Positions 42,934 to 51,569 of a stretch of 64,000 bases of DNA are shown piece after piece. The stretch comes from Actinoplanes sp. M2I2. GTDB taxonomy: Bacteria; Actinomycetota; Actinomycetes; Mycobacteriales; Micromonosporaceae. The position numbers and the translations under genes were made by a program. The first letter of the stretch is position 1, and every line of letters begins with the position of its first letter. The notes under the pieces were generated by a model, which was not told the DNA's origin, ran no database searches, and saw nothing but the letters and a program-made list of their open reading frames with translations. The stretch is taken from NCBI RefSeq assembly GCF_023544445.1, contig NZ_JALPVJ010000009.1, positions 248,001-312,000 on the forward strand, given 5' to 3'.

Positions 42934-44060
42934 TGACGACGGCAGGAGCGCCGCGGGTGGCGCTGATCGGGGCGAACGGGCACGGCCGGTGGCACCGGCG
43001 CCGGATCGCCGAGCTGTCGGCCGACGGGATCGCGTCGCTCGCCGGGCTGGCCGATCCCCAGCCGATCGACCCGGCACCGAACGTACCGGCCTTCACCGAC
43101 CACCGTGAGCTGCTGGCGGCCACGGCGCCCGACGTGGTGGTGATCTGCACGCCGCCGCACACTCATCTGCCGATCGCGCTGGACGCCCTGGCGGCCGGAT
43201 GCGACCTGCTGCTGGAGAAGCCGCCGGTCACCTCGGTCGCCGCCCACGAGACCCTGCTGGCCGCCCTGCGGTCCACCGGTCGCGCCTGTCAGGTGGGCTT
43301 CCAGGCGCTCGGATCGGTGGCCTGGTCCCGGTTCCGCGAGGCGCTGCCGTCGCCGGTCACCGGGCTCACCGCGGTGGCCTCGTGGAAACGCGACGACGCC
43401 TACTACGCCCGTTCGCCGTGGGCCGGGCGGCGGGTCGTCGGCGGCCGGCCGGTCGTCGACGGCGCCCTCGTCAACCCGCTCGCCCACGCGGTCATGCAGG
43501 CCCTGGCCGCGGGCGCGGCGGCCGGCGCGGGCCGGCCCCGGCAGCTGGAGGTCGAGCGCTACCGGGTGCGGCGGATCGACGTGGAGGACACCGCGTTCGC
43601 CCGGATCACCTTCGACAACGGGCTGCCGCTGCTGGTCGCGGTGACCCTGGCCGGCGAGGACTTCATCGCCGGCGAGATCGAGGCGCGCGGGCCGGACGGG
43701 CGGGCGCTGCTCGAATACCCGACCGACCGGCTGGCGCTGCCCGGCGCCGGCCTGACCGACGTGCCGGGCCGCACCGACCTGCTCACCGATCTGCTGCGGC
43801 ACCGCCGGGAGGGCACGCCGCTGCTCGTGCCGCTCGAGGCGACAGCCGACTTCACCGTCGTGCTCGAGGCGCTGACCCTGCCCGACGCGCCCGAGCCACA
43901 CCTGCTCAACTCGGACACGGTCCGGGTCGACGGGCCGGACCGGACGATCACCGGCATCAACGCGCTGCTGCGCCGGGCCGCGGCGACACCGGCGCTGCCG
44001 TCCGAGCTCGGCGTGCCCTGGGCGGTCACCCCGTACCGTCGCCGTTTGCCCGCCACCTAG
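42933..44060 (+). CDS. Gfo/Idh/MocA-family oxidoreductase (last gene of the uronate operon)
   Basis: A 375-residue dehydrogenase. The N-terminal Rossmann motif is VALIGANGHGRWHRRRIAEL; LLLEKPPVTS is the conserved catalytic-lysine EKP motif. The C-terminal half (DGALVNPLAHAVMQAL) suggests the common Gfo/Idh/MocA fold with an active-site histidine. It shares a base with the previous stop (TGATG). Only distantly similar to the operon's first gene, so the two probably act on different substrates or different positions of one sugar. Confidence 0.85.
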   Translation: MTTAGAPRVALIGANGHGRWHRRRIAELSADGIASLAGLADPQPIDPAPNVPAFTDHRELLAATAPDVVVICTPPHTHLPIALDALAAGCDLLLEKPPVTSVAAHETLLAALRSTGRACQVGFQALGSVAWSRFREALPSPVTGLTAVASWKRDDAYYARSPWAGRRVVGGRPVVDGALVNPLAHAVMQALAAGAAAGAGRPRQLEVERYRVRRIDVEDTAFARITFDNGLPLLVAVTLAGEDFIAGEIEARGPDGRALLEYPTDRLALPGAGLTDVPGRTDLLTDLLRHRREGTPLLVPLEATADFTVVLEALTLPDAPEPHLLNSDTVRVDGPDRTITGINALLRRAAATPALPSELGVPWAVTPYRRRLPAT

Positions 44061-44111
44061 GGTCGCGGATCGGACAGGGCCGTCGCCGCCCGGGCGTCCT
44101 ACGCTGCGGAG

Positions 44112-46010
44112 ATGACACAGACGACGTCACTCGCCGATTTCCTCGGTACGACCGAGGTCGGCCGGCTCACCGCGGATCAGCGGCGGCTGATCGTCGAGCA
44201 GGCGCTGCTGCTGCTCGAGCAGAACTACGCGCTGCTGCCGTTCAAAGTGGCCCGTTACGGCATCAACCCGCTGCAGCGCCTGCGGTTGCTCCTGCAGCGC
44301 CTCGGCCGCGACGGCGACGCCGAGCTCGAGTGGGCGACGCACCGGGAACTGCTAGAGGTCTTCAACTCGCTGCGCGACCTGCACACCCGGTACACGCTGC
44401 CGCAGCCGTTCAACGGCGTCGCCGTGTTCCTGCCGTTCCTGCTCAAGGAGTTCACCGAGGACGGCCGCCGGCGCTACCTGGTCAGCCGCCGCCAGGCCGG
44501 CCAGCCCGAGCTGGACGACCGGGGGTTCCGCTTCGGCGTCGAGGTGACGCACTGGAACGGCGTGCCCGTCGCGCGGGCCGTCGAGCGCTTCGCCGAGCGG
44601 CTGCCGGGCGCCAACGCCGAAGCCCGCCGGGCGCGGGCCGTGCAGATGTTCACCGTCCGCTCGCTGGCGTTCGCGGCGCCGCCCGACGAGGAGTGGATCA
44701 CCCTCGGCTACCGGGGCGAGGACGGGCAGCCCGGCGAGATCCGGCTGACGTGGAGCGCGACGCCGATCGAGACCGCGACCGCGTCTTCCGCATCGCCGTC
44801 GGCCGACACGCCGCTGGGGCTCGATGTCGAAGGGGCCCAGCTGGCCCACCTGCGCGCCCAGTTGTTCGCCCCCGAAGCGCTGGCCGGTCGGCCGGCCGCC
44901 GCCGGGCCCGAGAGTGTTCCGGTCACCCCCGAGCTGACCACCGTCTTCGAGGCGCGGCGCGTCACCGTGGGCGGCCGGGCCGTCGGACATCTGCGCATCC
45001 GCACGTTCCTGCCGACCGCGAGCGGCATCGTCGGCTTCGTCCGGGAGTTCGCCCGCCTGCTGGCCGTGCTCCCGCCGGACGGCCTCGTGCTCGACGTGCG
45101 GGGCAACGGCGGTGGCGCGGTCGTCGCCTCCGAGCTGTGCCTGCAGGCGCTCACCGCCCGTCCGGTCGAGCCCGAGCCGGCCCAGTTCGCGGTGACGTCG
45201 CTCAACCTGCGCCTGTGCCGCAGCAACGACAACCTGCGGCCGTGGCTGCGGTCGATGGAGCAGTCGCTGGAGTCCGGTGCGCCGTACTCGGCCGGCATCC
45301 CGTTCACCGAGCGGGAATGGCTCGAGGCGGTCCCGCAGGCCTACTTCGGCCCGGTCGTGCTGCTCACCGACGCCCGCTGCTACTCGGCCACCGACATCTT
45401 CGCCGCCGGCTTCCAGGACAACGGGATCGGCCCGGTGCTGGGCACCGACGGCAACACCGGCGCCGGCGGCGGCAATGTCTGGCAGCTGGGCGACCTCATC
45501 GGCGCGCTGGCCGGCCGCTCCGACGGGCCGTTCAAGCCGCTGCCCCTGGGCGCCGGTCTGTCGCTGGTCATCCGGCGCGTGCTCCGCGTGGGCGCCAACG
45601 CCGGCACGCCCCTGGAGGACTACGGCGTCGTGCCCGACGCACGCCACCACACCACCCGCCGCGACATCCTGCACGACGACGCCGACCTGCTGACCGCGGC
45701 GGCCGGCCTGCTGGAGAAGTCGCCGCCGCGCCGCTTCGACGTCACGCTCTCCGAGGACGAGGGCTCGATCACCGCGGTCTTCGAGGTGCTGGGCGTCGAC
45801 CGGGCCGACTTCGAGGTGGACGGGCGGCCGCGCTACAGCGCCGACCTGGACGGAGCCGGCCCGGACGGAGCCGGCCCGGTCGAGGTGGCCAACTGCGGGG
45901 GCGCGGAGCTGGTTCGCGTACGGGGTTTCGACGCCGGCACGTGCGTCGCGCTCCGCACCTTCGTCCGCCGGGGTGACGCGCTGCGGCCGCTCGAGACTTT
46001 GGCCGACTGA
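44112..46010 (+). CDS. S41-family (tail-specific/tricorn-type) serine peptidase
   Basis: A 632-residue protein. The core has the S41 pattern: VGHLRIRTFLPTASG, then LVLDVRGNGGGAVVASELCL, and the nucleophile segment VVLLTDARCYSATDIFAAGF, where Ser after CY is the predicted catalytic residue. No signal peptide is visible, so it may be cytoplasmic, which is unusual for C-terminal processing proteases. A PDZ-like segment may lie around FGVEVTHWNGVPVARAVERF. A 15-bp direct duplication near the 3' end encodes DGAGP twice. It starts 51 bases after the uronate operon and could be read through from it. Confidence 0.8.
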   Translation: MTQTTSLADFLGTTEVGRLTADQRRLIVEQALLLLEQNYALLPFKVARYGINPLQRLRLLLQRLGRDGDAELEWATHRELLEVFNSLRDLHTRYTLPQPFNGVAVFLPFLLKEFTEDGRRRYLVSRRQAGQPELDDRGFRFGVEVTHWNGVPVARAVERFAERLPGANAEARRARAVQMFTVRSLAFAAPPDEEWITLGYRGEDGQPGEIRLTWSATPIETATASSASPSADTPLGLDVEGAQLAHLRAQLFAPEALAGRPAAAGPESVPVTPELTTVFEARRVTVGGRAVGHLRIRTFLPTASGIVGFVREFARLLAVLPPDGLVLDVRGNGGGAVVASELCLQALTARPVEPEPAQFAVTSLNLRLCRSNDNLRPWLRSMEQSLESGAPYSAGIPFTEREWLEAVPQAYFGPVVLLTDARCYSATDIFAAGFQDNGIGPVLGTDGNTGAGGGNVWQLGDLIGALAGRSDGPFKPLPLGAGLSLVIRRVLRVGANAGTPLEDYGVVPDARHHTTRRDILHDDADLLTAAAGLLEKSPPRRFDVTLSEDEGSITAVFEVLGVDRADFEVDGRPRYSADLDGAGPDGAGPVEVANCGGAELVRVRGFDAGTCVALRTFVRRGDALRPLETLAD

Positions 46011-46132
46011 CGCGGGAGCCGATCGCGGCCCGGGTCAGCGGCCGTGGTGCACGTGGGCGGCCCATTGCGTCGGCAGCGCGGGACGGCGGGCGCGGTGGGC
46101 GCGGACGGCGTGGTGCAGAGCGGTGGCAGCGC

Positions 46133-46701
46133 GTGTCCCGGCGGGTCGACGCGCTGGTGGCCGAGGCCGTCACCACGGCGGGAGCTACGTCCGGCGCCAC
46201 GGCCGAGGTGGTGACCAGGCCCGCGATCGCGGAGGCCCTGGCCCGCCGCGACGCGATCGCCCTGGAGTTCCCCGACCGCCCACCTGGATCGGGGACCGCT
46301 GGCGGGCCGCCTTCGTGCGCGTCCACCGTGCGTACGGCCTCGATCCGACCGTCGTCTGGCCCCGCCTCTGGACCGTCCTGCCGGACCACCTGCGCACCGA
46401 CATCTCCACCGCCCAGCTCGCCTACACATCCGCGTCCACGCTGACCGGCTGGGCCGTGCTGTACGGCGCACTGGGCGTGGTGTGGTGGCCCGCCGTGGCG
46501 ATCGGCGCCGTGCTGGGCGGGGTCGGGGTGCTGCGGGCCCGGGCCGCCACCGCCACCGTCGGTGATCTGGTGGAGACCGCCGCCGACCTCTACGGGCCGG
46601 CGCTCGCCGAGCAAGCGTCCGGTCCCCTCACCACCGCTCTCGGCCACGAGATCAGCGACCGGCTCCGCAAGGATCCGGCGCCCGGCGTGTTCCCGGAGTA
46701 G
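46133..46701 (+). pseudogene. Small membrane protein gene with an apparent frameshift
   Basis: The first 50 codons (from the GTG at 46133, SRRVDALVAEAVTTAG to RDAIALEFPDR) make sense in one frame. The continuation PTWIGDRWRAAFVRVHRAYG to DRLRKDP makes sense in a second frame. The switch is at about 46280-46287, where one missing C in a short C run would restore a single protein of about 190 residues. The second part has two hydrophobic helices (STLTGWAVLYGALGVVWWPA, VAIGAVLGGVGVL). No family recognised. It could be a real null allele or a sequencing error. Confidence 0.65.
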
Positions 46702-46739
46702 GGCCGAGCCGGGTTGCTCCGGCCTGCGACGATCCATCG

Positions 46740-47654
46740 GTGCGGCGGCGTGGATGGGTGATCGTGGTGCTGGCGGTGCTCGTGGCGGCCGTGCTGGCCG
46801 GGCACAGCCTGATCCCCCGTGTCGGTGGCGACCCGGGAAGCATGGTGCAGACGTTCCTGCCGTGGTTGGGGTTGAGCGTTCCGGTGCTCGCGGTGCTCGG
46901 CTGGTGGCGACGGCCCGCGGTGGCGTTGCCGGCCGTGCTGCTGCCGCTGACCGCCTGGCTCGTCGTGTTCGGGCCGGCGCTGTGGCCCGACGACCGGGGG
47001 CACGACCTGATCGCCGTGCAGCACAACGCGAGCGACGAGAACCCGGACCCGGCCGGGACGGTGCGCGAGCTGCTGCGGGTGTCACCCGATCTGGTGGCGC
47101 TCGGTGAGGTGCTGCCCGAGAGCGTTCCGGCGTACGAGGCGGCGTTCGGCGCCGCCTACCCGTACCACGCCGTGCACGGCACCGTGGCCCTCTGGTCGCG
47201 GCATCCCTTCGCCTCGGTCGGGCCGCTCGACATCCGGCCGCGCGCCTTCGGGGCCGACTGGAACCGGGGGTTGCGCGCGGTGGTCCGCACCCCGCGAGGC
47301 GAGATCGCCGTCTTCGTCGCGCACCTGCCGTCCGTACGGATGGGGGTCAAGGGTTTCGCCACCGGACCGCGGAACGAGGCCGCGGACCGGCTCGGCGCGG
47401 CGCTGGCGGCCGAGCCGCACGACCGGGTGCTGCTGCTGGGCGACCTGAACGGCACGGTGGACGACCGCGGCCTGCGACCGGTCACCGAGCTCGTGCACAC
47501 CGACGCGGCGTTCGCCTTCAGCTGGCCCGCCCGGGCTCCCGTGGCCCGCATCGACCACATCCTCGGCCGCGGGCTGACCGTGACGTCGTTGTGGTCGCTC
47601 CCCCGCACCGGCAGCGACCACCTCCCCATCGCGGCGCGGATCCGGGCGTCTTAG
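46740..47654 (+). CDS. Membrane-anchored endonuclease/exonuclease/phosphatase-family protein
   Basis: A 304-residue protein with about three N-terminal hydrophobic helices (WVIVVLAVLVAAVLAGHSLI and two more up to residue 80), then an EEP domain. ALGEVLPES carries the catalytic Glu. The other motifs are RVLLLGDLNGTVDDRGL, RIDHILGRG and TGSDHLPIAARI, with the final SDH motif. The domain acts on nucleic acid, sphingomyelin or phosphoinositide phosphodiester bonds; the topology places it outside the membrane. GTG start at 46740. It ends four bases inside the convergent DUF6807 gene. Confidence 0.88.
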   Translation: MRRRGWVIVVLAVLVAAVLAGHSLIPRVGGDPGSMVQTFLPWLGLSVPVLAVLGWWRRPAVALPAVLLPLTAWLVVFGPALWPDDRGHDLIAVQHNASDENPDPAGTVRELLRVSPDLVALGEVLPESVPAYEAAFGAAYPYHAVHGTVALWSRHPFASVGPLDIRPRAFGADWNRGLRAVVRTPRGEIAVFVAHLPSVRMGVKGFATGPRNEAADRLGAALAAEPHDRVLLLGDLNGTVDDRGLRPVTELVHTDAAFAFSWPARAPVARIDHILGRGLTVTSLWSLPRTGSDHLPIAARIRAS

Positions 47655-48388
47655 CGGAGGTCGCGGACGAGCACCCGCAGATGCCGGGTCAGGGTGTCGC
47701 CGGCCGGGATCAGGAGCGGCTTCTCGTACGCGAGAGCGGCGCAGACGCCGACGTAGTCGCCGGTGCGGACGAACCAGCGGTCGTCGGCGGCCAGGCCCCG
47801 GAACGTCAGGGCGTAGTTGTCGCCGACGGTCAGCGTCAGGGCCGGGGCGGCGCTGCCGTGCTCCGCGTCCGCCACCGCCGTGTCCGCGCTCGGGCAGCGC
47901 CAGAAGAAGCCGCCGTAGCCCGCCCCGCCGGTGCGGCCGTTGGTCGCCGGGCTGCCCAGGGTGACCGGCTGGTCGTCGGGCGCGGTGAGGGCGTACCGGA
48001 AGGAGAGCTCCCAGCCGCCGGGCGCGGGCGAGGCCGCGATCCGGCGGCGTTCGGTCAGAACCGTGCGCTCGTCGCCGTCGCACCAGCGCAGGAGCTCGGT
48101 GTCGCCGTCCCAGCGGTCGTGCCGGACGGTGCCGTGGTCCTCGAGCCACGTGTAGCCCCGGTCGCGGACGAAGGTGCGGCCGCCCCAGAAGTTCCGGCCG
48201 TTCACGTCGGCCAGCGTCACCGACGCGCCCAGGTGCCACGGGTGGTCGAAGCACAACTCGTCGGTGACGACCGTGCCGCCGAGGGTGCGGACGGGATGCA
48301 GGTAGGGGCGCGGGGCCAGGCGGATGTCGAGGGGCGGGTCGACGACGTAGGTGGCCACCTCGACATCGCCGACCTGCAGCGACTTCAC
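47651..48388 (-). CDS. DUF6807 (PmoA-family) protein
   Basis: A 245-residue beta-rich protein with the DUF6807 pattern: RPYLHPVRTLGGTVVT, CFDHPWHLGASVTLADVNG, NFWGGRTFV and GGFFWRCP. The paired histidines of the first two motifs are conserved and could bind a metal or sugar. The annotation 'methane oxygenase PmoA' in databases is misleading; the family is usually found in carbohydrate clusters with Gfo/Idh/MocA enzymes, and its function is not established. The GTG start overlaps the isomerase stop (GTGA); last gene of the four-gene operon. Confidence 0.85.
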   Translation of the reverse strand: MKSLQVGDVEVATYVVDPPLDIRLAPRPYLHPVRTLGGTVVTDELCFDHPWHLGASVTLADVNGRNFWGGRTFVRDRGYTWLEDHGTVRHDRWDGDTELLRWCDGDERTVLTERRRIAASPAPGGWELSFRYALTAPDDQPVTLGSPATNGRTGGAGYGGFFWRCPSADTAVADAEHGSAAPALTLTVGDNYALTFRGLAADDRWFVRTGDYVGVCAALAYEKPLLIPAGDTLTRHLRVLVRDLR

Positions 48389-49188
48389 GCGACGGCCGCC
48401 TGGTAGCCGGCGATCGCCTCGGCCAGGACGGCGGCGCCCGGCCGGGCCCACACGTCCTCGTGGAAGACCTCGACCTCGACGTGGCCGTCGTAGCCGGTCT
48501 CGCGCACCGCCCGGGCGAACCGGCGCAGGTCGACCGACCCGGTGCCGGGCAGCCCGCGGCCCAGCAGGACCCCCGCCGGCAGCGGCGTGATCCAGTCGGC
48601 CAGCTGGAAGGCGGCCAGGCGGCCCTGCCGGCCGGCCTCGGCGATGCCGTCCCACACCTTGTCGTCCCACCACAGGTGATAGGTGTCGATGACGACGCCG
48701 ACCGCCTCGGCGGGGTACGGCGCGGCCAGTTGCAGCGCCTGGTCGAGGGTCGCCACCACGCACCGGTCGGAGCAGAACATCGGGTGCAGCGGCTCGATGG
48801 CCAGACGGACGCCGGCGGCCAGCGCGTCGGGGACCAGCGCGCCGATGGCGTCGCCGACGTGGCGGCGGGCGCCGTCCAGGTCGCGGCTGGTGCCGGGCAG
48901 GCCGCCGCTGACGAGCACGAGCGTGTCGGTGCCGAGGGTGGCCGCCTGCTCGATGGCGCGCCGGTTCTCGTCGTACCAGTGGCTCTCGTGGAAGAAGCCA
49001 CCCCGGCACAGCGACGAGACGGTCAGGCCGGCGTCGCGGACGAGCGCGGCCGCCTTGTCGGTCCCGTACTCCGACACCTCTTCACGCCACAGCCCGACCG
49101 CGCCCACACCGGCCTCGACGCACCCGGCCACCAGGTCGTCGAGCGGCCACCGCTTGGTGGTGGCCTGGTTCAGCGAGAAGCCCCTCAT
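48385..49188 (-). CDS. Sugar phosphate isomerase/epimerase (xylose-isomerase-like TIM barrel)
   Basis: A 267-residue AP-endonuclease-2-type TIM barrel. Metal-ligand segments are VRLAIEPLHPMFCSD (Glu), VGVVIDTYHLWWD (Asp, His) and VEVEVFHEDVW (Glu). Members isomerise ketoses, epimerise inosose, or cleave 3-keto-glycosides by elimination; the neighbouring Gfo/Idh/MocA and DUF6807 genes favour the last possibility. It overlaps both neighbours by four bases, so the operon is translated as a unit. Confidence 0.85.
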   Translation of the reverse strand: MRGFSLNQATTKRWPLDDLVAGCVEAGVGAVGLWREEVSEYGTDKAAALVRDAGLTVSSLCRGGFFHESHWYDENRRAIEQAATLGTDTLVLVSGGLPGTSRDLDGARRHVGDAIGALVPDALAAGVRLAIEPLHPMFCSDRCVVATLDQALQLAAPYPAEAVGVVIDTYHLWWDDKVWDGIAEAGRQGRLAAFQLADWITPLPAGVLLGRGLPGTGSVDLRRFARAVRETGYDGHVEVEVFHEDVWARPGAAVLAEAIAGYQAAVA

Positions 49189-50288
49189 GCGTCCAGCCCC
49201 ACCGTCGTCAGCCAGGCGCCGGCCCGGTGGGCCGCGAGCGAGGCGTCCGGTAGCAGCCCGGCTTCGTCGGCCAGTCTCATGAGGGTCAGCAGATGCCGCG
49301 GCGACCGTCCCGACTGGGCCCCGTTGACCATCGTGAAGTGGTCCTGGTGCCCGGCCAGCCAGTTGAGGAAGACGATGCCGGTCTTGTAGTGGTAGGTCGG
49401 CGCGGCGAACAGGTGCCGGGCGAGCGGCAGCGTGGGACCCAGGATCCGCTCGTACGCCGGGACGTCGCCCTCGTCGAGTGCCCGGAGCGCAGCCGCGGCG
49501 GGCGGCGCGATGACCGCCAGCACGCCCAGCAGCGCCTCGGAATGGCCGTGGTCGTCCCCGAGGATCAGCGACGGGTAGTTGAAGTCGTCCCCGGTGTACA
49601 TGCGAACGCCCGCCGGCAACCGCCGCCGCATCTCGATCTCGTACTCCGCGTCGAGCAGCGACAGCTTGATGCCCTCGACACGGTCGCGGTGCTCGTCGAT
49701 GATCTCGAGCACCGTCTCGCGCCGGCCCCAGTAGCCGGCCAGCGCCGGGTCGAACGCCTCGCCCAGCCAGTGCAGCAGCACCGGCTTGTCGGACTGGGCG
49801 AGCAGCTCGCCGTACACCCGCTTGTAGTCATCGGCGTCGCGGGCGGCCGCGGCCAGGTGCCGGCTGCACATCAGCACCGGAGTCGCGCCGGCGTCCCGTA
49901 CGTCGTGCAGCTGCTCCAGATAGGCCTTGGTGATCTCGTCGATCGTGGCCGGGCCGGGCGGCAGCTGGTCGGTGCCCACGCCGGCGACGACGGCCCCGCC
50001 GGCCGACCGGGCCTCGGCCGCGCTGCGCCGGATCAGCTCGCGGGTGACCGGGTAGTCGAGCCCGGCGCCGCGCTGGGCGGTGTCCATCGCCTCGGCCACC
50101 CCGAAGCCGTACGACCAGAGGTGGTGACGGAAGCGCAGCGTCGCGTCCCAGTCGAGCGCGGCCGGCGCGCCCGGGATGTTCTCGGCGTGCGGGTCGGCCG
50201 TGACCGGTGCGGCGGCGTACGCGATGCGGCTCGTGAAGGCGCCCTGAGCCCGGTACTGAGCGCCGTGACCGCTGAACTCGACGGTCAT
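49185..50288 (-). CDS. DUF993 / dihydrodipicolinate-synthase-like aldolase
   Basis: A 367-residue DUF993 protein, distantly related to the DapA/NAL class I aldolase barrel. Visible segments are LWSYGFGVAEAMDTAQRG, AVVAGVGTDQLPP, VLMCSRHLAAAARD, KPVLLHWLGEAFDP and RVEGIKLSLLDAEYEIEMRR. In the last, the lysine in GIKLSLLD is a good Schiff-base candidate. It would cleave or form a C-C bond in a keto-acid or keto-sugar. Overlaps the genes on both sides by four bases. The substrate is not known for this family. Confidence 0.8.
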   Translation of the reverse strand: MTVEFSGHGAQYRAQGAFTSRIAYAAAPVTADPHAENIPGAPAALDWDATLRFRHHLWSYGFGVAEAMDTAQRGAGLDYPVTRELIRRSAAEARSAGGAVVAGVGTDQLPPGPATIDEITKAYLEQLHDVRDAGATPVLMCSRHLAAAARDADDYKRVYGELLAQSDKPVLLHWLGEAFDPALAGYWGRRETVLEIIDEHRDRVEGIKLSLLDAEYEIEMRRRLPAGVRMYTGDDFNYPSLILGDDHGHSEALLGVLAVIAPPAAAALRALDEGDVPAYERILGPTLPLARHLFAAPTYHYKTGIVFLNWLAGHQDHFTMVNGAQSGRSPRHLLTLMRLADEAGLLPDASLAAHRAGAWLTTVGLDA

Positions 50289-51436
50289 CGGCTCAGCTCC
50301 GGGATCTCCAGGCGGCGGCCCTCGCGGGACGACCGGAGGCCCAGCTCGGCCACCTGCACGCCGCGGGCGCCGGCCCAGAGGTCGCCGGTGTACGGGCCGT
50401 CCTCGGCGACGTACCGCAGGAACTGCTCCCACTGGGCGCGGAAGCCGTTGGCGAAGACCTCGTTGTCGGGCACCTCCTGCCACTGCTCGCGGAAGCGCTG
50501 CGCGGTCGGCACGTCCGGGTCCCAGACCGGCTTGGGGGTGGCCCCGCGGGGCTGGATGCGGCAGTGGTGCAGGCCCGCGACCGCGCTGCCGTGGGTGCCG
50601 TCGACCTGGAACTCGACCAGCTCGTCGCGGTTGACCCGGACGGCCCAGGACGAGTTGATCTGGGCGATGACCCCGCCGTCGAGCTCGAACAGCCCGTAGA
50701 CGGCGTCGTCGGCGGTGGCCGCGTAGGGCTCGCCGGCCTCGTCCCAGCGGCGGTCGATGTGCGTGACCGAGCGCGCGGTGACCGCGTTGACCGGACCGAA
50801 GATCTGCTCGAGGACGTAGTGCCAGTGCGGGAACATGTCGAGCGTGATGCCGCCGCCGTCGGCCGCCCGGTAGTTCCACGACGGACGCTGGGCGCCCTGC
50901 CAGTCGCCCTCGAAGACCCAGTAACCGAACTCCCCCCGTACGGAGAGGACGCGCCCGAAGAAGCCGCTGCGCACCAGCCGGTGCAGCTTCTGCAGACCCG
51001 GCAGGTAGAGCTTGTCCTGCACCACGCCGTGCTTGATGCCGGCCGCGTCGGCCTCGCGGGCCAGGTCGACCGCCTCGGTGAGGCTCTCGGCGACCGGCTT
51101 CTCGGTGTAGATGTGCTTGCCCGCCTCGATCGCCGCGCGCAGCGCCTTGACCCGGGCCGAGGTGACCTGGGCGTCGAAGTAGATCCGCACGTCGGGGCGG
51201 GCCAGCGCGCCGGGCAGGTCGGTCGTCCAGTCGGTCAGCCCGTGCTGCTCGGCCAGCGCGCGCAGCTTGGCCTCGCTCCGGCCGACCAGCACCGGCTCGG
51301 GCCACAGGACGGTGCCGTCGCGCAGCGGCAGACCGCCGTCGGCCCGGATGGCCAAGATCGAGCGGATCAGGTGTTGTCGCAGGCCCATGCGGCCGGTGAC
51401 GCCGTTGAGGACGATGCCGAGGGGGGTGCGGTCCAT
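50285..51436 (-). CDS. Gfo/Idh/MocA-family oxidoreductase (first gene of the LacI-controlled operon)
   Basis: A 383-residue dehydrogenase with an unusual N-terminal nucleotide motif (GIVLNGVTGRMGLRQHL, closer to dihydrodipicolinate-reductase style). The catalytic motif is YTEKPVAES near residue 115. GGGITLDMFPHWHYVLEQ contains the conserved active-site histidines. ATG 51436 has GGAGG in front. It leads the coupled operon that ends with DUF6807. The promoter contains the operator GGTAAGCGCTTTCC and diverges from the lacI gene. Confidence 0.88.
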   Translation of the reverse strand: MDRTPLGIVLNGVTGRMGLRQHLIRSILAIRADGGLPLRDGTVLWPEPVLVGRSEAKLRALAEQHGLTDWTTDLPGALARPDVRIYFDAQVTSARVKALRAAIEAGKHIYTEKPVAESLTEAVDLAREADAAGIKHGVVQDKLYLPGLQKLHRLVRSGFFGRVLSVRGEFGYWVFEGDWQGAQRPSWNYRAADGGGITLDMFPHWHYVLEQIFGPVNAVTARSVTHIDRRWDEAGEPYAATADDAVYGLFELDGGVIAQINSSWAVRVNRDELVEFQVDGTHGSAVAGLHHCRIQPRGATPKPVWDPDVPTAQRFREQWQEVPDNEVFANGFRAQWEQFLRYVAEDGPYTGDLWAGARGVQVAELGLRSSREGRRLEIPELSR

Positions 51437-51471
51437 GGGTATGCCTCCGGCTCGGAGCTGGAAAACGTTGA

Positions 51472-51485
51472 GGTAAGCGCTTTCC
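51472..51485. promoter_or_regulatory. LacI-type operator GGTAAGCGCTTTCC between lacI and the four-gene operon
   Basis: A 14-bp near-palindrome (12 of 14 positions symmetric) with the LacI-family core AAGCGCTT. It lies 36 bases upstream of the Gfo/Idh/MocA start and about 85 bases upstream of the divergent lacI start. The same site, 13 of 14 bases identical on the opposite strand, lies upstream of the pectate lyase gene. Confidence 0.82.
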
Positions 51486-51569
51486 TGATACCGTACGGGC
51501 GTGCCGCCGGGCGGGCAAGACCGGCGGCGGTATCCTCCGACCGACATCGGGACTCTCGTGGGGGTGGGC

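Noticed and set aside
47651-48388. Annotation of the DUF6807 protein as a methane monooxygenase subunit (PmoA)
   Set aside because: It is a soluble beta-rich protein in a sugar operon without membrane helices or pmoBC; the database name is misleading.
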